64,000 nt of DNA, from the NCBI GenBank assembly GCA_003134855.1, contig PLCS01000014.1, positions 62,338 through 126,337 on the forward strand. Direction: 5' to 3'. The position numbers and the translations under genes are program-made. Below, one piece after another: positions 58,553 to 64,000 of this stretch (positions are counted from its first letter, which is position 1; each line of letters begins with the position of its first letter). Under the pieces are notes generated by a model. It searched no databases, was not told where the DNA came from, and saw nothing but the letters and a program-made list of their open reading frames with translations. This stretch comes from Acidobacteriaceae bacterium. Lineage in GTDB: Bacteria > Acidobacteriota > Terriglobia > Terriglobales > Acidobacteriaceae.

Positions 58553-60820
58553 ATGAAGAAACTGATTCCCATCTTCGCGATCCTTCTCGGCTGGGCCGCG
58601 GCTGCCTGGGCAGCGCCGCCCGGCACGCTGACCACTCTGCGCGCCATCTCCAGCCTCAGCAAAGTCGAGGCCAGCAAGGGTCTTCCGGTCACCTTCGAAG
58701 GAACGGTCACTTACTACCGCGGGTATGAACATCAGCTGTTTGTGCAGGATGGCGACCTCGCCGTTTTTGTACTCGCCACCGTAGACACCAAACTGGTCCC
58801 CGGCGATCGCGTCCTGGTCAAAGGAACGACGCGTGAGAGCTTTCACGCCATCGCCGTGAGTCAGGACGTGACTGTGCTCCACCATGGCGCCCTGCCTAGC
58901 CCTATTCCCGCCAACTTCGGCGATCTGATCCTCGGGCAGCACGACTGCGTACTGGTCAAAATGCGCGGCGTAATTCGCGCCGCCGATCTGGTCTGGAGTT
59001 CGCAGGCTCCCGTTCGCAGCGCCACTCTGCAGGTGCTCACCGACGGAGGCTATATTGAGGCGGTCCTGGACAGCGACAATCAGAAGGCGCTGAATAACCT
59101 GCTGGACGATGAAGTGGAGATCATCGGGGCAGCCGGCGGGGAATTTGATGACAAGATGCAGCAGACCGGCATTGTGCTCCATGTTTCCACGTGGGCAAAC
59201 ATTAAAATCCTCAAGCGCGCCAATAAGAATTTATGGGATCTTCCTGTCACGCCCATGCACCGGATTATGGGCGGCTATCGCGTCCAGGATTTCACATCGA
59301 GAATCAGAGTTCAGGGCGTCATCACCTACTACCAGCCTGGTTCGGCGGTCGTGCTGCAGGACGGCGGCAGGAGCCTTTGGATCAGGACCAATGCCGACAT
59401 CCCCCTGCGCATCGGCGACCTGGCCGACGCAACGGGTTTTCCCGAAGTCTTGGTTACCGATCTGGCGCGGAGCGCGAACGATGGCTTTTTTACACTCACT
59501 CACAGCGAAATCAAAGATAGCGGCGTGCAGGCGCCGATCGCGCCACTCCACGTGACCTGGCAGCAACTGGCGGTGAGCGGCGACCTGGGTGTTGGGCACC
59601 ACTTCGATCTGGTATCCATCGACGCAGAGGTCGCAGTGCAGGAGCGCGGGGGCGCACAGGACGAATATACGCTGGTCGCGGATGGGCACACTTTCTCAGC
59701 CATCTATCGGCATCCAAGCGGTTCGCTGACGGAGATGAAGCAGTTTCCGCTGGGTTCAAGGGTGCGCGTAACCGGAATCTGCACCGTCCACAATTCCAAC
59801 CCATTCGGCGGTCCGGTGCCCTTCGATATTCTGTTGCGCTCCTTCGACGACATTGAAGTCATCAAGGGCCCCTCCTTGCTGAACATTCGCAATCTGGTGC
59901 TCCTCGTCTGCTTGCTGCTCGCGATCGTGGCCGTAGTCGGCGGCTGGGGATGGAAGCTTGAGAACAAGGTTCGCCGGCAGACGGTCGCCTTGGCGGCCCT
60001 GGAACGCCGGCGCAGCCGCATCCTCGTAGACATCAACGGATCGCGGCCACTGGCGGAGATCCTCGAAAAGATCGTGGGGATGGTCTCCTCGATGCTGGAT
60101 GGGGCGCCCTGCTGGTGCGAGCTCGCCAATGGAACGACGGTGGGGAATTGTGCTCGGGAGCCGCACAGCCTGGAGATCGTCCGCGCGAAGATCGATGCAC
60201 GATCCGGTCCGGCGCTGGGAGCGCTGCTGGCCGCGTTTCGTCCGGAGTATCGTCCGGTAGCACGTAGAACAGAGGCGCTTGCCGACGGGGTGCGGCTGGC
60301 CACCCTGGCCATCGAAACGCGGCGGCTCTACAGCGACCTGCGGCATCGCTCGGAGTTCGATCTGCTCACCGAGATGCCCAACCGCTTCGCGATGGACAAG
60401 CGGCTTGACCTCCTTCTTGAAGAGGCGCGCCAGAACTCCGGTATCTTCGGGTTGATCTACATCGACCTCGACGAGTTCAAACAGGTTAATGACCGCTACG
60501 GCCACCGCATTGGAGACCTTTACCTCCAGGAGGTGGCCGTGCGCATGACGCGGCAGTTGCGCGGAGGAGATATGCTGGCCCGGCTGGGCGGCGACGAATT
60601 CGCCGCACTGGTTTCAGTCGTCCATAGCCGCTCCGATGTGGAAGAGGCCGCCCATCGCCTGCAACGATGCTTCGACGCTCCGTTTGCCGTGGAGGACTGC
60701 TCGCTGCACGGCGCGGCGAGCATCGGTATTGCTCTCTACCCGGAGGACGGCCACACAAAAGACAGCCTGTTGAGCGTCGCCGATGCCGCCATGTACGCTG
60801 TGAAAAACAGCAAACGGTAA
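58553..60820 (+). CDS. Diguanylate cyclase with repeated OB-like periplasmic modules, copy 1
   Basis: 755-residue membrane-bound GGDEF enzyme that makes c-di-GMP. Signal peptide (1-20), a large periplasmic part (~21-440), one transmembrane helix (~446-467, RNLVLLVCLLLAIVAVVGG), a coiled coil, a GAF-like region (~490-590), then the GGDEF domain: GGDEF at 679-683 intact and the inhibitory I-site R670-G-G-D673 five residues ahead. The periplasmic part shows at least three beta modules with the same pattern (V-x-x-Y-Y..L-F-V-Q-D-G-D; VITYYQPGSAVVLQDGG; EYTLVADG...GSRVRVTGI), reminiscent of OB folds. ATG at 58553 sits at the signal peptide. The second copy follows. Confidence 0.88.
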   Translation: MKKLIPIFAILLGWAAAAWAAPPGTLTTLRAISSLSKVEASKGLPVTFEGTVTYYRGYEHQLFVQDGDLAVFVLATVDTKLVPGDRVLVKGTTRESFHAIAVSQDVTVLHHGALPSPIPANFGDLILGQHDCVLVKMRGVIRAADLVWSSQAPVRSATLQVLTDGGYIEAVLDSDNQKALNNLLDDEVEIIGAAGGEFDDKMQQTGIVLHVSTWANIKILKRANKNLWDLPVTPMHRIMGGYRVQDFTSRIRVQGVITYYQPGSAVVLQDGGRSLWIRTNADIPLRIGDLADATGFPEVLVTDLARSANDGFFTLTHSEIKDSGVQAPIAPLHVTWQQLAVSGDLGVGHHFDLVSIDAEVAVQERGGAQDEYTLVADGHTFSAIYRHPSGSLTEMKQFPLGSRVRVTGICTVHNSNPFGGPVPFDILLRSFDDIEVIKGPSLLNIRNLVLLVCLLLAIVAVVGGWGWKLENKVRRQTVALAALERRRSRILVDINGSRPLAEILEKIVGMVSSMLDGAPCWCELANGTTVGNCAREPHSLEIVRAKIDARSGPALGALLAAFRPEYRPVARRTEALADGVRLATLAIETRRLYSDLRHRSEFDLLTEMPNRFAMDKRLDLLLEEARQNSGIFGLIYIDLDEFKQVNDRYGHRIGDLYLQEVAVRMTRQLRGGDMLARLGGDEFAALVSVVHSRSDVEEAAHRLQRCFDAPFAVEDCSLHGAASIGIALYPEDGHTKDSLLSVADAAMYAVKNSKR

Positions 60821-61251
60821 ACCGAAAAGATATGGTCTCAGCTTCCACTGCGTGCTTTACTTCCCTGCGCGCGTCCATCTCTCAATGTTTACCGCTGCCC
60901 TGCTTCCACTCCGGCCGCCCGCGGCTCCACCAGCACACCGTCAAACAGCGAAGCCGCCAGCAGCCAACCCGCAGCCGCACGCACATGCGCGATGCGGTAG
61001 CCGGTCTGCGCCCACTTCCACTCCAGCGTCGAAGGATTTCACCAGCATCCAATTCATCATGTTCACATAGCACTCCGGTACTTGAGCAGACATCGTGCAA
61101 TCAGGTCTCAATACGGGATCTGAGTTCACGGCGCACGGCTGGTCCGCCAAAAGTGTATTCTTCAAGCAAGATTAAGAGGTTCGCAATTCTCGCCGATAAA
61201 TACTCTCAGGAGCCAAAAAGCGCGGTTGCAGGTTGGCCCGTGCGCCCCTCG
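60821..61251. other. Junction between the duplicated units
   Basis: 431 bases. It holds the stranded 3' part of a beta-propeller gene (60889-61030, minus strand), about 60-100 bases of unmatched sequence at the joint (61031-61100) and the copied leader of the second cyclase (61100-61251). No other gene is supported. Confidence 0.75.
60889..61030 (-). pseudogene. Truncated 3' fragment of the beta-propeller gene
   Basis: About 46 codons plus TAA encode TLEWKWAQTGYRIAHVRAAA and then GWLLAASLFDGVLVEPRAAG, almost identical to the C-terminus of the gene at 63567. No start or upstream part remains; the match stops at 61030. Stranded copy made by the tandem duplication. Confidence 0.85.
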
Positions 61252-63510
61252 ATGAAGAAACTGATTCCCATCTTCGCGATCCTTCTCGGCTGGGCCGCAG
61301 CTGCCTGGGCAGCGCCGCCCGGCCCGCTGACCACTCTGCGCCAGATTCACGCCCTTTCTAATGGCGAGGGCAACCGGGGGTATCCTGTCGCCTTCGAGGC
61401 AACGGTAACCTACAGCCGCACGGATGAAAACATTCTTTTTGCCCAGGATGAGGATGTAGCCGTTTTCGTCCTGATCGCGGCGGATGCCAAACTTCTACTC
61501 CCCGGAGACCGCGTACAGATCAAAGGAAAAACTTCGGGCAGCTTCAACCCTATCGTGATCCCCGACAGCATCACGGTGCTTCATCACGGCGCCCTGCCGA
61601 GGGCCGTTCCGGCTACTTTCGAGCAACTGATCAAGGCACAATACGATTGCCGGTTGGTTTCCGTGCGGGGCATGGTCCGCTCCGCGGACGTGAGGTCTGC
61701 TGGAAACGGGTCGTCACGCCGCGGCCAGCTTCAGATGGTGACCGAATCGGGTCCCGTCGAGGTGAATCTGGACACTGACGATGCCAACGTGCTCAGCACT
61801 TTGCTGGACACGGAGGTTGAGATTACCGGGGCCTCCGCTGGCAAGTTCGACGACAAAATGCAGTTGACCGGTACCGTGCTCTATGTTCCATCCATGGCGA
61901 ACGTCAAAATTCTCGCACGCCCCGGCAAAAGCCCATGGTCCGTATCGATCACTCCTCTAGACAAGATTTTTTTGGCCTACAACAAACACGATCTCACCCC
62001 CAGGGTTCGGGTACAGGGAGTCATCACCTATTACCAGCCGGGGCTTGCCATTGTGCTGCAAGACGGCTCAAAGAGCCTGTGGATTGAGACCAATTCCATG
62101 CAACCCCTGCGGATTGGTGATCGCGCGGAGGCGATTGGTTTTACCGAAGAGCGTTACCGGTTTCTCTCCCTGGTCGATGCCGAAGTCCTCGATAGCCACG
62201 TTTTCACACCCATCGTGCCGCGACCGTCGACATGGAAGCAACTGGCCAACTGGAGCGCCAACCAACCCGACGGCCACAGTATAGATCTGGTCTCCATCGA
62301 GGGAACGGTGGCAGCCGAAGTTCGCGAAGACGTGCAGGACGAGTATGTCCTGGTCTCCGATGGACGCTTGTTCACCGCGATCTATCATCATCCGCCCGCA
62401 ACCGGTGCAATTCCACCGATAATGATGATTCCTTTGGGAACCAAAATCCGCGTCACCGGCATCTGCACACGTTCTGTTACCAGATCGGTGAACCCTGGTT
62501 ATGAGGTCGCCTTCGATATTCTGCTGCGAGACTTTGACGACATTACGGTTGTCGCCAAACCATCCATGTTGAACATTCGCAATTTGGTGCTCCTTGTCGT
62601 CTTACTGCTTGTGATCGTGGCCCTGGTAGGCGGCTGGGGATGGAAGCTCGAGCGCAAGGTTCGCCGGCAGACTGCCGCATCGGCGGCTCTGGAACGTCAG
62701 CGCAGCCGCATCCTCGTAGACATCAACGGATCGCGGCCACTGGCCGAGATCCTCGAAAAGATTGTGGGGATGGTCTCCTTGAGGCTGGAGGGCGCGCCCT
62801 GCTGGTGCGAGCTCGCCGATGGAACGACGGTGGGGAATTGTCCTCCCGAGCCGCGCAGCCTGGAGATCGTCCGCGTGAAGATCGACGCGCGATCCGGTCC
62901 GGCGCTGGGAGCGCTGCTGGCCGCGTTTGGCCCTCAGTCTCCGCCGGCCGCGCACAGAACAGAGGCGCTTGCCGACGGGGTGCGGCTGGCCGCCCTGGCC
63001 ATCGAAACCCGGCGGCTCTACTCCGATCTACGCCACCGTTCGGAGTTCGATCTGCTCACCGAGATTCCCAATCGCTTCGCGATGGAGAAGCGGATGGACA
63101 TATTGATTGAAGAGGCGCGCCAGAACTCCGGTATCTTTGGGTTGATCTACATTGACCTCGACCAGTTCAAACCGATCAACGACCGTTACGGCCACCACAT
63201 TGGAGACCTTTATCTCCAGGAGGTGGCCGTGCGCATGAAGCGGCAGTTGCGCGGAGGCGATATGCTGGCCCGGCTGGGCGGCGACGAATTCGCCGCCCTG
63301 GTTTCTGTCGTGCGTAGCCGCGCCGATGTGGAAGAGGCCGCCCATCGCCTGGAACGCTGCTTCGACACTCCGTTTGCCGTGGAGGAGCACTCGCTGTGGG
63401 GTGAGGCAAGCATCGGCATTGCTCTCTACCCGGAGGACGGCCTCACCAAAGACAGCCTGCTGAACGCCGCCGATGCCGCCATGTACGAGGTTAAAAACAG
63501 CAGACGGTAA
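61252..63510 (+). CDS. Diguanylate cyclase with repeated OB-like periplasmic modules, copy 2
   Basis: 752-residue paralogue of the preceding enzyme. Signal peptide identical (MKKLIPIFAILLGWAAAAWA) and the GGDEF part nearly so (GGDEF at 676-680, I-site RGGD nine residues ahead). The periplasmic part is more diverged, for example its first module and the DGSKSLWIETNS stretch, so the copies may sense different ligands. The transmembrane and GAF-like segments correspond closely. The reading frame is open upstream to 60667, but this is the copied leader; the ATG at 61252 is equivalent to that of copy 1. Followed by the intact convergent beta-propeller gene. Confidence 0.88.
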   Translation: MKKLIPIFAILLGWAAAAWAAPPGPLTTLRQIHALSNGEGNRGYPVAFEATVTYSRTDENILFAQDEDVAVFVLIAADAKLLLPGDRVQIKGKTSGSFNPIVIPDSITVLHHGALPRAVPATFEQLIKAQYDCRLVSVRGMVRSADVRSAGNGSSRRGQLQMVTESGPVEVNLDTDDANVLSTLLDTEVEITGASAGKFDDKMQLTGTVLYVPSMANVKILARPGKSPWSVSITPLDKIFLAYNKHDLTPRVRVQGVITYYQPGLAIVLQDGSKSLWIETNSMQPLRIGDRAEAIGFTEERYRFLSLVDAEVLDSHVFTPIVPRPSTWKQLANWSANQPDGHSIDLVSIEGTVAAEVREDVQDEYVLVSDGRLFTAIYHHPPATGAIPPIMMIPLGTKIRVTGICTRSVTRSVNPGYEVAFDILLRDFDDITVVAKPSMLNIRNLVLLVVLLLVIVALVGGWGWKLERKVRRQTAASAALERQRSRILVDINGSRPLAEILEKIVGMVSLRLEGAPCWCELADGTTVGNCPPEPRSLEIVRVKIDARSGPALGALLAAFGPQSPPAAHRTEALADGVRLAALAIETRRLYSDLRHRSEFDLLTEIPNRFAMEKRMDILIEEARQNSGIFGLIYIDLDQFKPINDRYGHHIGDLYLQEVAVRMKRQLRGGDMLARLGGDEFAALVSVVRSRADVEEAAHRLERCFDTPFAVEEHSLWGEASIGIALYPEDGLTKDSLLNAADAAMYEVKNSRR

Positions 63511-63566
63511 ACCGCTGCATACTGATGCAGTGCTTTACTTCCTTACGCGTGTCAATTTCCCGGCGA

Positions 63567-64000
63567 TCATCGCTGTCCTGCTTCCACTCCGGCCGCCCGC
63601 GGCTCCACCAGCACACCATCAAACAGCGAAGCCGCCAGCAGCCGCCCAGCAGCCGCACGCACATGCGCGATTCGATAGCCGGTCTGCGCCCACTTCCACT
63701 CCAGCGTCTGGGTGTCGATCACGTAGATCTGGTCGCTCGCCCGCGAGCTGACAAGAATTTTGCCCAGGCGCGTGTCATAGCTCAACTCGTCCACATCGCC
63801 CAACGGAAAGCGGTGGACCCACATCCACGTGCCGCCCAGGTCGCGCGAGAAGTACACGCCTTCGCGCGCGCCCAGCCATATCGTCCCATCCGCGGAGAAA
63901 GCTACACTATGAATCCGCGTCAGCGTGGCCGGAACCCCCATGAACTTCCAGCTCTGGCCGGCGTCCGTGGAGAGCACCACTTCCTCCTGCTGAACAGCGG
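63567..64000 (-). CDS. BNR/YCF48-like beta-propeller protein, partial (cut by window end)
   Basis: The 3' end of a minus-strand gene that runs off the window; the frame is open to base 64000. The visible ~144 residues contain Asp-box-like repeats (STDAGQSWKFMG, SRDLGGTWMWV, YDTRLGKILVSSR, VIDTQTLEWKW), as in BNR/sialidase-like or YCF48-type propellers. The last 46 residues are duplicated as a fragment at 60889. Role unknown; probably exported. Convergent with the second diguanylate cyclase gene, 56 bases between their stops. Confidence 0.8.
   Translation of the reverse strand, partial: AVQQEEVVLSTDAGQSWKFMGVPATLTRIHSVAFSADGTIWLGAREGVYFSRDLGGTWMWVHRFPLGDVDELSYDTRLGKILVSSRASDQIYVIDTQTLEWKWAQTGYRIAHVRAAAGRLLAASLFDGVLVEPRAAGVEAGQR

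Larger units (their letters stand above)
58405..61030. repeat. Tandem duplication, unit 1 (about 2.6 kb)
   Basis: Unit 1 runs from about 58405 through the first GGDEF gene to 61030. It recurs as unit 2 from about 61090 to at least 63708. Matching landmarks are the leader (GTGCACGGCTGGTCCGCC at 58432 against GCGCACGGCTGGTCCGCC at 61131), the cyclase gene, and the 3' end of the neighbouring beta-propeller gene (60889-61030 against 63567-63708). Confidence 0.85.

Noticed and set aside
60667-61251. 195-codon N-terminal extension of the second diguanylate cyclase
   Set aside because: Runs through the end of copy 1 and the stranded fragment; copy 1 starts at the equivalent signal-peptide Met, so the extension is a chance open frame.

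Overview
The window reads as a chromosomal segment of a GC-rich, didermic heterotroph, most likely an Acidobacteriota (Terriglobia/Acidobacteriaceae-like). This assignment is an inference. It rests on LPS-transport and Kdo genes, the von Willebrand-A protein type expanded in that phylum, short palindromic REP-like repeats between genes, heptanucleotide tandem repeats, and secreted hemicellulases. Most of the window is ordinary, densely packed core genome. No prophage, insertion sequence or CRISPR array was seen.

Layout. 0-3.4 kb: end of ftsA, ftsZ and a stripped-down transpeptidase. 3.5-9.1 kb: a DedA-rhodanese fusion, a cytochrome c lipoprotein, a PstS-like/OmpA fusion, miaB and a bifunctional-nuclease family gene, then a 0.6-kb gene-free stretch with several hairpins. 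9.2-14.7 kb (minus strand): a DsbA-like thioredoxin, NAD synthetase, an exopolysaccharide-initiating sugar phosphate transferase and an MlaF-like ATPase. 14.9-17.7 kb: an unknown protein, a BrnT/BrnA toxin-antitoxin pair bracketed by related palindromes, and an M20 peptidase. 17.8-25.7 kb (plus strand): a PagL-like deacylase, a Uup-type ABC-F ATPase carrying a palindrome inside its coding sequence, a GH26 mannanase, and a sigma-54 response regulator, histidine kinase and lipoprotein operon. 25.7-34.2 kb: nadK-tlyA, a beta-propeller lipoprotein, a DUF92 membrane protein, a GH51 arabinofuranosidase, a VWA protein and a possible PfkB-kinase remnant. 34.2-37.5 kb: a methyltransferase, small membrane proteins and a YycJ-type hydrolase. 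37.5-49.7 kb: a long minus-strand block (kdsD, an unknown gene, lptC/lptA fusion, TonB-like gene, lptB, rpoN, hpf, rapZ, LytS-type kinase), recalling the proteobacterial kds-lpt-rpoN-hpf-rapZ locus but without ptsN. 49.9-57.5 kb: TlpA-like and DsbD-alpha-like proteins, a carboxylesterase, a peptidoglycan-binding protein, HtrA, tRNA-Gln(CTG) and dxs. 57.6-64 kb: an antitoxin/PIN pair and two tandem, near-identical diguanylate cyclases, followed by a beta-propeller gene cut by the window edge.

How the genes fit together. Envelope building dominates: division (ftsA, ftsZ, transpeptidase), LPS transport and Kdo supply (lptB, lptC/A, kdsD), lipid A trimming (PagL-like), lipid trafficking (MlaF-like), polysaccharide initiation, envelope quality control (HtrA, DsbA, TlpA, DsbD-alpha) and cell-wall anchors (OmpA fusion, peptidoglycan-binding protein). 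Regulation is represented by sigma-54 together with an NtrC-type activator, a LytS-type kinase and the two c-di-GMP synthases.

The most unusual part is 58.4-64 kb. A segment of about 2.6 kb, holding a diguanylate cyclase with a periplasmic part that looks like repeated OB-fold modules plus the 3' end of the neighbouring gene, has been duplicated in tandem. This left a diverged second enzyme and a stranded gene fragment. Other points worth a second look are the in-frame palindrome in the ABC-F linker, the heptamer arrays by rpoN, a cytochrome gene that lacks a normal start codon, and a long hairpin just before miaB.
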